Shown: positions 28,050 to 36,765 of the stretch, piece after piece
Layout of the letters: every line of letters begins with the position of its first letter
Position numbering within the stretch: position 1 is the stretch's first letter
NCBI RefSeq assembly: GCF_002209555.1
Contig: NZ_NJIF01000004.1
Location: 1-64,000 of the forward strand
Source of the DNA: Achromobacter insolitus
GTDB lineage: Bacteria; Pseudomonadota; Gammaproteobacteria; Burkholderiales; Burkholderiaceae_B
Direction: 5' to 3'
DNA: 64,000 nucleotides
The notes under the pieces: generated by a model
Told to the model about the DNA's origin: nothing
The model's database searches: none
What the model saw: the letters and a program-made list of their open reading frames with translations, nothing else
Position numbers and translations under genes: made by a program

Positions 28050-29027
28050 ATGCCGATTTCCCGAAGAACCTTCATGCTTGCCGGCGCGCTGGCGCTGCCC
28101 TTGGCGCGGCCGCGCAGCGCGCGCGCAGCCGCCTGGCCCGAGCGTCCGATCCGGCTCATCGTCACCTTCCCGCCTGGCGGCGCAAGCGACATCGCCGCGC
28201 GCGTCATCGCGCCGGTGCTGGCCGAAGAGCTGGGCCAGCCCATCGTCATCGAAAACAAACCCGGCGCGGGGTCGACCATCGGCGCAAGCCTGGTGGCGCA
28301 AGCGCCCAACGACGGCTACACCCTGCTGATGTCCAATTCGGCGCCCCTGTCCATCTCGCCCGCGTTGATGCCGCAGGGCGGATACGACGCGCTCGCGAGT
28401 TTCGACCACATCGCCTATGTGGGCGCGGTGCCCACCGTGTTCGTCGTCCATCCCTCGGTGCCGGTTTCCAGCTTCGCGGAGCTGACCGCCTGGATCCGCG
28501 CGCAGGCGCAGCCCGTGCAATACGGCAGCGGCGGCCTGGCCTCGGTGGGCCAGATCGTGGGCGAGCTGTACTCCCGCCAGACCGGCGCGCGCCTGCAACA
28601 CATCCCGTACAAGGGTTCGGGCGCCATGCGCAATGACCTCCTGGGCGGCCAGATCCGCTTTGCGGTCGACGCCCTGCCGCAGAACCTGCCCTTCCTGCGG
28701 TCCGGCCAATTGCGCCTGTTGGCTGTCACCACCCGCCTGCCGGTGCCGCAGGCACCCGACATCCCGGCCGTGGGACAACTGGGCTATCCCGGCCTGATCG
28801 CCGAAAACTTCATCGGCATCTCCGGACCCGCGGGTCTGCCCGAAGCCGTATCGCAGCGCTTGAACGACGCGATTGCGCTGGTGCTGGACGTGCCCGCCAT
28901 ACGCGCCAAACTCGAAGGACAAGGCTTCGTCCTGGCCCGCAAGTCTCCCGCGGAGTTCACCGACTTCGTCAGGCGCCAGGCGGAGGATTGGGGACCGGTC
29001 GTACGTGCCACGGGAGCCAGCCTGTGA
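28050..29027 (+). CDS. Bug-family TTT substrate-binding protein (second of three)
   Basis: This periplasmic binding protein has 325 residues. Its leader MPISRRTFMLAGALALPLA contains SRRTF, a twin-arginine motif, so it may be folded before export by Tat. Hallmarks: WPERPIRLIVTFPPGGASD, IVIENKPGAGST and RNDLLGGQIRFAVDALP. The 146-bp gap from the M20 gene holds a strong hairpin. The following BMP gene overlaps its stop (GTGA), so the two proteins are made together. Ligand unknown. Confidence 0.93.
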   Translation: MPISRRTFMLAGALALPLARPRSARAAAWPERPIRLIVTFPPGGASDIAARVIAPVLAEELGQPIVIENKPGAGSTIGASLVAQAPNDGYTLLMSNSAPLSISPALMPQGGYDALASFDHIAYVGAVPTVFVVHPSVPVSSFAELTAWIRAQAQPVQYGSGGLASVGQIVGELYSRQTGARLQHIPYKGSGAMRNDLLGGQIRFAVDALPQNLPFLRSGQLRLLAVTTRLPVPQAPDIPAVGQLGYPGLIAENFIGISGPAGLPEAVSQRLNDAIALVLDVPAIRAKLEGQGFVLARKSPAEFTDFVRRQAEDWGPVVRATGASL

Positions 29028-29986
29028 GCGCCCGCCGCCTGCTTGTGCTGTTTGGCCATCCGGGCCGCGGCGGTTTCAACGAAGCGGCGCTGCGCGGCGC
29101 CGAACGCGCCGCGCAAGCGGGCCAAGCGCTGCGGCAGGAATGGATAGCCGCGAACGACGCCACCGCGCGCGCAGAACGTCTTGCACAATTGTGCGCAACG
29201 GGGCCGGACCTGGTCATCGTGCATGGAGGCCAGGGCGACGAACCCGTCGCTGCCGTGGCGCCACGCTATCCGCGCACGCAATTCGCCATCACTCAAGGCC
29301 ACCACACCGCCGCCAACGTGGCGTCCTACGAGATCCTGCAGGAACACTCGGCCTTTCTTGCCGGCGTACTGGCAGGCCTGCGTGCCGGTAACGGGCGAGC
29401 CGCGCATCTGTCCGGCGAACGCGTCCGGCCCGGCTTGAAGGGACGCGCCGCCTATGCCGACGGCGTGCGCCGCGTCACCGGCCAGGATCCGCTTACCGCG
29501 TTCTGCGGCAATCAGCACGATCCGGCGCTTGGCGCCGCCTGGACGCGCGCGCTGGCCGCGCGCGACGCCCGTGTGCTGTTCGCCATGATGGATGGCGGGC
29601 GCGAAGGTGTGACGCGCGTTTGTCGCGAAACCGGGGTGTGGCAGATCGGCAATGTGCTGGACTGGGTGGCGCGCGATCCGCAGGTCTATCTGGCTTCGGC
29701 GCTGGCCGACTCAGGGCTGTGCGTGCAACGCGCGGCCGCAGACCACGCCGCGGGCGCGCTGGCGGTGGGCCGCGTGACCCGCTATGGACTGGAGGAAGCC
29801 GCGTCGCTGCGGCTGGTGCTGAACGCCAAGGTCTGCGCGGAAGAACGCCGCGTGCTGGACGAATGGGCCGAACGGCTTGCATCGGGGGCCACGGACATCG
29901 CGACCGATTACGCCGGGGCGGAATTCATGCTGCCGGCGCCATCCCCGACTCGCCACGGTCACGCCGCCGCGTCGAACCCCTGGTGA
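29024..29986 (+). CDS. BMP/PnrA-like (Med) domain protein without signal peptide
   Basis: This 320-residue protein resembles the basic-membrane-protein/PnrA nucleoside-binding family (LVIVHGGQGDEPVAAVAPRYPRTQFAI, VASYEILQEHSAFLAGVLAG, RDARVLFAMMDGGREGV). A GTG at 29024 overlaps the stop of the Bug gene and is preferred over an upstream ATG at 28988 in the Bug coding region. Members are normally lipoproteins or exported; this one begins MSARRLLVLFGHPGRGG with no signal, so it may be cytoplasmic and act as a sensor or enzyme. Its 3' end overlaps the convergent GNAT gene by 28 bp. Confidence 0.72.
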   Translation: MSARRLLVLFGHPGRGGFNEAALRGAERAAQAGQALRQEWIAANDATARAERLAQLCATGPDLVIVHGGQGDEPVAAVAPRYPRTQFAITQGHHTAANVASYEILQEHSAFLAGVLAGLRAGNGRAAHLSGERVRPGLKGRAAYADGVRRVTGQDPLTAFCGNQHDPALGAAWTRALAARDARVLFAMMDGGREGVTRVCRETGVWQIGNVLDWVARDPQVYLASALADSGLCVQRAAADHAAGALAVGRVTRYGLEEAASLRLVLNAKVCAEERRVLDEWAERLASGATDIATDYAGAEFMLPAPSPTRHGHAAASNPW

Positions 29987-30456
29987 TACGTGACCCGGCC
30001 TTGCGCCGGGCGCGTGAACACCTGCGCCATGAAATATTCGGGCGGCACGCCGGGATAGGTCAGCGCCGGTGTCTGCGCGAAGCCAAACCGTTGGTAGTAC
30101 GCCGGGTCCCCCATGACCACGCAACCCGCCGCGCCCAGGGCCTTTAGGCGCGCGATACCGTCGTGGATCAGGGCCGCGCCGATGCCCCGGCCTTGCAGCT
30201 CGGGCATCACCGTCACCGGCCCCAGTCCGTACCAGTCCGGCGAGCCGTCGCCGATCGCAACCGGAGAAAATGCAACGTGGCCCGCGATACGTCCGTCCAG
30301 CTGCGCCACCAGCGACAACGTCAGCGCGCCCGCCTCGCGCAGCGCGTCGATGATGTGGCCCTCCGTGTGCTGGCTATGTGGGTGATCTTTGAATGCGGCC
30401 TGCGTCAACGTGAAGATCGCCTCGCGGTCGCCTGGTGATTCGGGAAGTATGCGCAT
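29959..30456 (-). CDS. GNAT acetyltransferase, YhbS-like
   Basis: This predicted N-acetyltransferase of 165 residues is the C-terminal part of a much longer open frame. The ATG at 30456 gives MRILPESPGDREAIFTLTQ, a normal family start, while the frame above it is antisense to nadX. Acetyl-CoA motif: VTVMPELQGRGIGAALI near residues 81-97. The segment GCVVMGDPAYYQRFGF and the ending PEYFMAQVFTR match YhbS-type proteins. Substrate unknown. Confidence 0.9.
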   Translation of the reverse strand: MRILPESPGDREAIFTLTQAAFKDHPHSQHTEGHIIDALREAGALTLSLVAQLDGRIAGHVAFSPVAIGDGSPDWYGLGPVTVMPELQGRGIGAALIHDGIARLKALGAAGCVVMGDPAYYQRFGFAQTPALTYPGVPPEYFMAQVFTRPAQGRVTYHQGFDAAA

Positions 30457-30627
30457 GCATGGGCTCCATCGGCTCAAGCGCAAAGTGTAGTCGGCCCTGG
30501 CCGCCATTGCGCATTGACGCCTGCCGGCACGCTGGCTAAAGTGGCCGGCAGACTTGCGCGCCACAAATGGGCGCCCTTTTCTTTTCGAACCACCCGCGGC
30601 GCGCCGCGGCCTCAACTCTGGACCCCT

Positions 30628-31431
30628 ATGAACAGCTACCGCGTCGGCATCGCCGGCTTCGGCGCCATCGGCCAGGCCGTGGCGCAATCCCTGGACGCCG
30701 GCCTGCCCGGCCTGACGCTGACCGCCGTGGCGGTGCGCGACCCCAATGCCCCGCCGGCCTTTTCCTGGACCCAGGCCGCGCCACGCTATACCACCATCGA
30801 CGGCCTGCACGAGCATTGCGACGTAGTGGTGGAATGCGCGCCTGCGGCCGTGTTCCGCGACATTGCCGAGCCCGTACTGCGCGCGGGCAAGAAAATGGTG
30901 GTGTTGAGTTCCGGCGCGCTGCTGCGCCATGACGACCTGATCGAACTCGCCCGCCGCCACCAGGGCCAGATCCTGGTGCCTTCGGGCGCCATCCTGGGCC
31001 TGGACGCCATTACCGCTGCGGCCGAAGGCGTCATCCATTCCGTCACCATGATCACGCGCAAGCCGGTGCGCGGCCTGCTGGGCGCGCCTTACCTGACGGA
31101 GAACAACATCGACATCGCGGACATCACCGAGCCACGCCTGATTTTCCGCGGATCGCCCCGCGAAGCGGCCGTGGGCTTTCCTGCGAACCTGAACGTGGCG
31201 GTCAGCGTGTCGCTGGCCGGCATAGGTCCCGACAAGACCACCCTGGAAATCTGGGCCGACCCCTCCCTGGAACGCAATCTGCACCGCGTCGAAGTCGTGT
31301 CCGACTCGGCCTCGTTCTCGATGGAAATCCAGAACATTCCCTCGGCCAATCCCAAGACCGGCCGCATCACCGCGCAAAGCGTGATCGCCGCGCTGCGCAA
31401 GCTGACCGGTCCTCTGCGCGTGGGCACCTGA
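30628..31431 (+). CDS. nadX: Aspartate dehydrogenase, NadX family
   Basis: This NAD(P)-dependent enzyme of 267 residues oxidises L-aspartate to iminoaspartate, which NadA can use to make quinolinate; the reverse reaction makes aspartate. Rossmann motif VGIAGFGAIGQAVAQ sits at the N-terminus. VVVECAPAAVFRD and VPSGAILGLDAITAAAEG are family hallmarks, and NLNVAVSVSLAGIGPDKT marks the C-terminal catalytic domain. The ATG at 30628 is chosen because the upstream 38 in-frame residues have no match. A separate nadA-nadB operon lies at 56-59 kb, so NadX is a second potential route to the same intermediate. Confidence 0.9.
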   Translation: MNSYRVGIAGFGAIGQAVAQSLDAGLPGLTLTAVAVRDPNAPPAFSWTQAAPRYTTIDGLHEHCDVVVECAPAAVFRDIAEPVLRAGKKMVVLSSGALLRHDDLIELARRHQGQILVPSGAILGLDAITAAAEGVIHSVTMITRKPVRGLLGAPYLTENNIDIADITEPRLIFRGSPREAAVGFPANLNVAVSVSLAGIGPDKTTLEIWADPSLERNLHRVEVVSDSASFSMEIQNIPSANPKTGRITAQSVIAALRKLTGPLRVGT

Positions 31432-31449
31432 CGCCCGCCTGCGGGCCGC

Positions 31450-33318
31450 TCAGGCGGCCGCGCGTTGCAAGCCGCCCGGCTGAGCTTTCACCGGGCGCGG
31501 ACGCTCCGCGGCGCGGCTGGCCGCCGCCATCGGGCTCATCCGCCAGCCACCCGCGCCATCCAGATCCAGCCTGTCCGTATGGAAGGCGTCCAACGTGCTG
31601 CGATGCCCCACGCTGACCAGCATGCATGACGGGATTTCAGTGCGTAGCAGGCTGTACAGCGCGTGTTCCAGGCCCTCGTCGGTGGCTGAAGTGGCCTCGT
31701 CCAGGAACACAATGGCGGGGCGGTTGTAGAGCACGCGCGCGAACGCCACGCGCTGCTGCTCGCCCATGGAAAGTATGCGCGACCAATCCGCCACCTCATC
31801 CAGCCGGCTGGCCAGATGCCCCAGATTGACCTGCCGCAGCGCCTCGGCCAGCCGAGCGTCATCCTCGGGCTGCGCCAACCCGGGATACGCGACCGCGCCG
31901 CGCAGGTCGCCCAGCGGAAGGTAAGGACGCTGCGACAGAAACAATGCCGACGCGCCCTGCGGACGCCGCACCGAACCCTGCGCATAGGGCCACAGACCAG
32001 CCAATGCGCGCAGCAAGGTGGTCTTGCCACTGCCCGAGGGCCCCTTGATCAGCAAGGCCTGGCCCGGCTTCAGGCTCAGGTTCAGATCGCGCAGCAGCAC
32101 CGTGCCGTCCGGCCGCGCCACCCGCACGTCCTCAATATCCAGGCCGTCGGGCAGGGACTCGGTCTGCACGGACGGCAAGGCCCGCGCGGCCTCGTTGGCG
32201 TCAAGGAAACCATTCAGCCGGTCCAGCGTGGCGCGATACTGCGCGAAGGTGTCGTAAGACGTACGGAAAAACGACAGCGAATCCTGCACCTGCCCGAAGG
32301 CCTGCGAAGTCTGGATGACATCGCCCAGCTTGATAGCGCCGCTGAAAAAACGCGGCGCCTGCAGGATGAACGGGAACACCACGGCGACCTGGCTCACCGA
32401 CAGGTTGAAGCCGTCGAACTTCAGCCCCCGGTACACCCGGGCCCACAGATTGGCGATATAGGCGGAGAAGCGCGTCCACAGGGTGGCGCGTTCCACGTGC
32501 TCGCCCTGATAGAACGCCACGTTCTCGGCGTTCTCGCGCAGGCGGACCAGGGCGTAACGGAAGTTGGCCGTCAGCCGTTCGGACAGGAAATTCAGCTTGA
32601 TCAGCGGACGCCCGATCTTGAAGGCGAACAGGGTCGCCACGATCACGTAGAGATACACCATGAACACCATGGCTCGCGGGATCTCAACGCCGGCCACGGT
32701 CAAGGCGCCAGACAGGCCCCACAATATCGAAGTAAACGCCACCAGCGACACGACCGCGCTCAGCGCCCCGATCGCCAGCGTGCGCGACCCCGTCACGAAC
32801 ATGGCGATATCTTGTTCGATACGCTGGTCAGGGTTGTCGACGGGCGCGTCGACGAAGTGGCCTCGGTAGTAGGCGCCCGCGCCCAACCAATCGCGCGTGA
32901 GACGATCATTGAGCCACACGCGCCAACGGATATCGAACGCCTGTCCGACGTAGCTGTCGGCGAGCGTGCGCACCACGTGCACACAGGCGAGCACCGAGAA
33001 TATGCCCAGGAAACGCCAGAATGCGCTCTGGTCCAGCGCCTGCAATGCGCTGTAGAACCCGTTGTACCAGAACGAAAACAACACCGTCATGCGCACGGCG
33101 AACATCGCCAGGAACAGCAGCAGGGCCAAAGTCAGCAGAGGCCGCCAACTGCGCCGGGGATCAAGATAGGGCCAGGCCAGCCGCCAGAACTTGCGTCCCC
33201 AGTCCGTGCCGCGCGCGAGCAAGAACACCACCAGCGCCAGCGCGACGGCCGAAATGCCGAACGCGCGCGCCAGCCAAAGCCCGCTTTCCGCCAGTTGCTG
33301 CTGCCAGTTCAGGTCCAT
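31450..33318 (-). CDS. SbmA/BacA-YddA-type ABC transporter (membrane plus ATPase fusion)
   Basis: This 622-residue inner-membrane protein fuses an ABC-D/SbmA-like transmembrane domain to an ATPase domain. About six membrane segments occupy the first 310 residues; the segment FSFWYNGFYSALQALDQSAFWRF is typical of the SbmA_BacA domain. The ATPase has Walker A IKGPSGSGKTT, the atypical signature LSMGEQQRVAFARVL and Walker B IVFLDEATSATDEG, plus the late VGHRSTL histidine. Family members move peptides, peptide antibiotics or cobalamin. It is a single-gene unit next to nadX (convergent). Direction of transport is not clear from sequence. Confidence 0.92.
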   Translation of the reverse strand: MDLNWQQQLAESGLWLARAFGISAVALALVVFLLARGTDWGRKFWRLAWPYLDPRRSWRPLLTLALLLFLAMFAVRMTVLFSFWYNGFYSALQALDQSAFWRFLGIFSVLACVHVVRTLADSYVGQAFDIRWRVWLNDRLTRDWLGAGAYYRGHFVDAPVDNPDQRIEQDIAMFVTGSRTLAIGALSAVVSLVAFTSILWGLSGALTVAGVEIPRAMVFMVYLYVIVATLFAFKIGRPLIKLNFLSERLTANFRYALVRLRENAENVAFYQGEHVERATLWTRFSAYIANLWARVYRGLKFDGFNLSVSQVAVVFPFILQAPRFFSGAIKLGDVIQTSQAFGQVQDSLSFFRTSYDTFAQYRATLDRLNGFLDANEAARALPSVQTESLPDGLDIEDVRVARPDGTVLLRDLNLSLKPGQALLIKGPSGSGKTTLLRALAGLWPYAQGSVRRPQGASALFLSQRPYLPLGDLRGAVAYPGLAQPEDDARLAEALRQVNLGHLASRLDEVADWSRILSMGEQQRVAFARVLYNRPAIVFLDEATSATDEGLEHALYSLLRTEIPSCMLVSVGHRSTLDAFHTDRLDLDGAGGWRMSPMAAASRAAERPRPVKAQPGGLQRAAA

Positions 33319-33448
33319 GACCTCCCTCCAGATACGCGTTCCTTGTTAGACGTGGCGCGTACTTCGAGTTCCGGCAGAGGGCCCGTTTTAAGCCTGGCTT
33401 AAGCGTTTCGCCTGGGTAGATGAAGGCTGGTTGAAAGTTGCCGCAGGT

Positions 33449-34336
33449 TCAGCCCGCGCCCAGGTCCAGATTGGCGAACATGTCTGCGAGCGTGGGGACG
33501 GACCGTGCGGGCCAAATCGCGCTCAAATCGAAGCTGGGAAGGGCTTGGCCGTCGCGCACGTCGCAGAACCTCACGCCGCGGAAATCCATCGAGCGGATCC
33601 AGCTGGGCAGCAGGGCCACCCCACAGCCGCCCGCCACGCAGGACAGCACCGTCAGCGTGCGATTGGCCTCTTGCGCAACATGGGCGTCGTGGCCTGCCTT
33701 GCGCATGGCGTCCAGAATGCCTGCATACAGCGAAGGCAGCTGAGACTGCGGATACATCACCAACCCCGCCTGCGCGATCTGCGCCATGCTGACCTGGCCG
33801 TCGCCCGGCACATCGAATTCATCCGGCACCGCGGCCACCAGCCGGTCGCGCAACAGTTGGCGTTCGCGCATACGGCCGCCCACCGCGACCGGCGTGTGCA
33901 TCAGGCCGATGTCGATCTCGCCTGCCTGCAGGGCCTCAGCCTGTTCGGCATTGCTCATTTCGCGCAGGATCACCCGCACCCCGGGCGCCAGCCGACGCAT
34001 CTCGCGCAATGCGCGAGGCAGGGTGTCGAACAATGCCGAGGACACCAGTCCGACCGTCAATTGTCCCGCGCTGCCGCGGCCGATCTCGCGCGCCCGCTGC
34101 GCCGCCGCGTCGATCCGCGCCACGCTGGCGCGCACATCTTCCAGGATGGCAAGCGCGGCGGGCGTGGGGGTGGCGCCGCGGCGCGAACGCTCGAACAGGC
34201 TCACGCCCAGGTCTCGTTCCATGCGGCCCAGTCCCTGGCTCAACGCCGGCTGCGCGATACCGAGCCATTCCGACGCGCGACTGACGCTGCCATGATCGAT
34301 CACGGCCAGGAAGTAGCGCAGATGCCTGGTTTCCAT
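33449..34336 (-). CDS. LysR-family transcriptional regulator
   Basis: This 295-residue regulator starts METRHLRYFLAVIDHGSVSR and has the winged helix continuing IAQPALSQGLGRMERDLGVSLFER. The effector domain starts near GSAGQLTVGLVSSALFD. It is divergent from an amidohydrolase/Bug gene pair, so it probably activates that pair. A 15-bp palindrome covers its own start codon, suggesting self-repression. The effector is likely a substrate of the amidohydrolase. Confidence 0.93.
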   Translation of the reverse strand: METRHLRYFLAVIDHGSVSRASEWLGIAQPALSQGLGRMERDLGVSLFERSRRGATPTPAALAILEDVRASVARIDAAAQRAREIGRGSAGQLTVGLVSSALFDTLPRALREMRRLAPGVRVILREMSNAEQAEALQAGEIDIGLMHTPVAVGGRMRERQLLRDRLVAAVPDEFDVPGDGQVSMAQIAQAGLVMYPQSQLPSLYAGILDAMRKAGHDAHVAQEANRTLTVLSCVAGGCGVALLPSWIRSMDFRGVRFCDVRDGQALPSFDLSAIWPARSVPTLADMFANLDLGAG

Positions 34337-34349
34337 ATCGATTCGATAT
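34335..34349. promoter_or_regulatory. Palindrome over the LysR start codon (candidate operator)
   Basis: ATATCGA-T-TCGATAT has two perfect 7-bp arms. It overlaps the LysR ATG and lies in a strongly AT-rich patch (34335-34395) that contrasts with the surrounding GC-rich DNA and must contain the divergent promoters. Confidence 0.55.
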
Positions 34350-34456
34350 ATATAAAACTGGATTAAATAATAGAAAAGTATATTTCAACTTTCTAGAATC
34401 CCGCCTTGTATAAAGCGCCGCGACGCCTGTCCCGAGCGCACAACAAGGAGACCGCT

Positions 34457-35293
34457 TTGCCCTCCCCCGTCATCGGCTGCGCCGTCGACACCCATGCGCA
34501 TGTGTTCCGGCAAGGCTTGGCACTCGCCGACGTGCGCCGGCACACGCCCGACTACGATGCGACGCCCGCCGAATATCTCGCGCTGCTGGACGCCCACGGC
34601 CTGACGCATGGCGTATTAGTGCAACCGAGCTTCCTGGGCACGGACAACAGCCATATGGTCCAGGCGCTGCGCGCCGCGCGTGGCCGCCTGCGGGGCGTCG
34701 CGGTCGTGGCTCCGGAAATCTCCGAGGCCGGGCTTCAGGAACTCGCCGAAGCCGGCGTGGCCGGCATCCGGCTGAATCTGATCGGCCTGGATTTGCCCCA
34801 AGTGGACACGCCGGCCTGGCGTACCCTGCTGGCCCGCATCAACGCGCTGGGCTGGCACGTCGAATTGCATCTGCAAGCCGCGCGACTGCCCGACATCCTG
34901 CCCCGCCTGCTGACCGCCGGTTGCCGCATCGTAGTGGATCACTTCGGCCGCCCGGATCCCGCGCTGGGCACCTCGGATCCCGGCTTTCACTACCTGCTGC
35001 AACAAGCGGACAACGGCCGCATCTGGGTGAAGCTGTCGGCTCCTTACCGCAACTGGCCGGCTGCGGCCTGCGCCGCATCGGGCCGCCTGGCCGCACAGCA
35101 ACTGCTGCAGGCCTATACCCCGGAGCGGCTCATGTGGGGCAGCGACTGGCCCCACACCGAGCATCGGCACCTGGCGTCTTATCCGGCCGCAACGCAATGG
35201 TTGGACGCCTGGCTCGACCGCCCCGAACAACGCCGCATCGTGCTTGCCGACACCCCATTGCGCCTATTCCAATTCCAAGGAGACAAACCATGA
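34457..35293 (+). CDS. Amidohydrolase_2 family TIM-barrel hydrolase (LigI-like)
   Basis: This metal-dependent hydrolase of 278 residues resembles 2-pyrone-4,6-dicarboxylate lactonase and related amidohydrolases. The TTG at 34457 has an AAGGAG ribosome site 6 bp upstream and is preferred over an earlier TTG at 34406. Motifs: VDTHAHVF (HxH) at the first strand, VELHLQA and IVVDHFGRPD in the middle, and LMWGSDWPHTEH with the catalytic aspartate near the end. The last codons overlap the Bug gene (ATGA), so hydrolase and binding protein are co-translated. A lactone or related carboxylate is the likely substrate, by inference. Confidence 0.88.
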   Translation: MPSPVIGCAVDTHAHVFRQGLALADVRRHTPDYDATPAEYLALLDAHGLTHGVLVQPSFLGTDNSHMVQALRAARGRLRGVAVVAPEISEAGLQELAEAGVAGIRLNLIGLDLPQVDTPAWRTLLARINALGWHVELHLQAARLPDILPRLLTAGCRIVVDHFGRPDPALGTSDPGFHYLLQQADNGRIWVKLSAPYRNWPAAACAASGRLAAQQLLQAYTPERLMWGSDWPHTEHRHLASYPAATQWLDAWLDRPEQRRIVLADTPLRLFQFQGDKP

Positions 35294-36276
35294 TTCCTCT
35301 GTTCAAACACCTGGTGCGCGGCAGGAACGTGCTTGCCGCCGGCCTGCTGGCCGCGACCGCAAGCGCCGCATCCGCCGCCTATCCCGAACGCGCCGTCACC
35401 CTGGTCGTGACCTACCCGCCCGGCGGCACCGTCGACGTGGTGGCGCGCTTGATCGGTCCCAGGCTGGCTGCCGAGCTGGGCCAGCCCGTGGTCATCGAGA
35501 ACCGCGGAGGCGCGGGCGGCATGATCGGCGGCGCCGTTGTGGCCAAGGCCAAGCCCGACGGCTACACCCTGATGCTGGACGCGTCCAACCACGCACAGAA
35601 TCCCGCGCTGCATTCGAAGATGCAATTCGACACGCTGACCGCATTCGCGCCCGTATCCCTGCTGCTGCGCGTGCCCAACGTGCTGGTCGTTACGCCATCG
35701 TACGAAGTCCAGACCGTAGCCGACCTGATCAAGCTCGGTCAGCCCGGCGCCAAGGAGCACGTGTACTTCGCTTCGGCCGGACCGGGTTCGGCACAGCATC
35801 TGGCCGGCGAACTGTTCAATCTGCTGGCCAAGACCCAGTTGCAGCACGTGGCCTATAAAGGCGGCGGTCCGGCCATGATCGACGTGATGTCCGGCCAGGT
35901 GCCCGTGATGTTCGCCAGCATGGGTTCGGCGTGGCAGCACGTGAAGAACGGCAAGCTGCGCGCCGTGGCCGTCGGTGGGCTCGAACGTTCCCGGACGGCG
36001 CCTGACCTGCCCACTATCGCCGAGTCTGGCGTGCCTGGCTACGAAACCTATGAATGGAACGCCGTGTTCGCGCCCGCCGGCACGCCGCCCGAAATCGTGG
36101 ACCAGGTATCCAACGCGCTGGCCAAGGTGTTGAAAGAACCCGCCATCGCCGCACAACTGGCGGGCATCGGCGCCGAGCCCATTGGTTCTACCCCGGCCGA
36201 GCTGGACACCTTCCGCCGCGCCGAGATCGCCAAGTGGCAACGCGTCGTGCAGGAAGCCGACCTGGCGCTGGATTGA
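35290..36276 (+). CDS. Bug-family TTT substrate-binding protein (third of three)
   Basis: This periplasmic binding protein of 328 residues starts at an ATG overlapping the stop of the amidohydrolase gene. A signal peptide ends near SAASA. Hallmarks: YPERAVTLVVTYPPGGTVD, VVIENRGGAGGM and MIDVMSGQVPVMFASM. The layout LysR / hydrolase / Bug suggests a small catabolic unit whose ligand is the hydrolase substrate or product. No TctA/TctB genes are in the window. Confidence 0.94.
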   Translation: MIPLFKHLVRGRNVLAAGLLAATASAASAAYPERAVTLVVTYPPGGTVDVVARLIGPRLAAELGQPVVIENRGGAGGMIGGAVVAKAKPDGYTLMLDASNHAQNPALHSKMQFDTLTAFAPVSLLLRVPNVLVVTPSYEVQTVADLIKLGQPGAKEHVYFASAGPGSAQHLAGELFNLLAKTQLQHVAYKGGGPAMIDVMSGQVPVMFASMGSAWQHVKNGKLRAVAVGGLERSRTAPDLPTIAESGVPGYETYEWNAVFAPAGTPPEIVDQVSNALAKVLKEPAIAAQLAGIGAEPIGSTPAELDTFRRAEIAKWQRVVQEADLALD

Positions 36277-36281
36277 GCGGT

Positions 36282-36300
36282 GCCGGGCATCGCTCCCGGC
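36282..36300. repeat. Short GCCGGG hairpin repeat, copy 1
   Basis: GCCGGG-CATCGCT-CCCGGC follows the Bug stop. A near-identical unit lies at 40552-40571, so this appears to be a dispersed hairpin element that may end transcription or protect mRNA 3' ends. Confidence 0.6.
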
Positions 36301-36341
36301 TATGATGGTCCCTGATACAGCAATCCGGCAGGGACGATCAG

Positions 36342-36722
36342 ATGGACAAGATCCGGCTAGACAAATGGCTATGGGCCGCGCGCTTCTACAAGACGCGCAG
36401 CCTGGCCGTGCAGGAAATCGGCAAGGGCCGGGTATTGGTCAACGATCAACCGGCGAAACCCGCGCGCGAGGTCGCTCCAGGCGACCTGGTTACGGTGCGC
36501 AAGGAAGATCCTGCGCTGCATGTGCGGGTCATGGGCATCAGCGGCGTGCGCGGTCCCGCGCCCGTCGCGCGCCAGCTCTATGAAGAAACGCCCGAAAGCG
36601 TGGCGGCGCGCGAACGCGCCGCCGAAATGCGCCGCCTGGCGCCCGAGCCCGCGCTGGGCATCGAAGCGGGACGCCCGACCAAGCGCGACCGGCGCTTGAT
36701 CGACCAGATGCGCGGCAAGTAA
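36342..36722 (+). CDS. hslR: Heat-shock-type S4-domain RNA-binding protein HslR
   Basis: This 126-residue S4-domain protein binds RNA; E. coli HslR recycles stalled 50S subunits that still carry peptidyl-tRNA. The S4 core is RLDKWLWAARFYKTRSLAVQ, KGRVLVNDQPAKPAREVAPGD and LVTVRKED. The C-terminus is basic (GRPTKRDRRLIDQMRGK), as in HslR. Length is typical. It is followed by sui1 after 43 bp, suggesting a small translation-linked pair. Confidence 0.93.
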   Translation: MDKIRLDKWLWAARFYKTRSLAVQEIGKGRVLVNDQPAKPAREVAPGDLVTVRKEDPALHVRVMGISGVRGPAPVARQLYEETPESVAARERAAEMRRLAPEPALGIEAGRPTKRDRRLIDQMRGK

Positions 36723-36765
36723 GTCCGCACGCCCTCACGATCCATTTCCATTTCGCAAGCCCATC

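Noticed and set aside
29959..31377. Full 472-residue minus frame as one protein
   Set aside because: Only the last 165 residues are a GNAT; the rest is antisense to nadX.
31816..33402. 528-residue plus frame opposite the SbmA-like transporter
   Set aside because: No domain; the minus strand carries clear Walker motifs.
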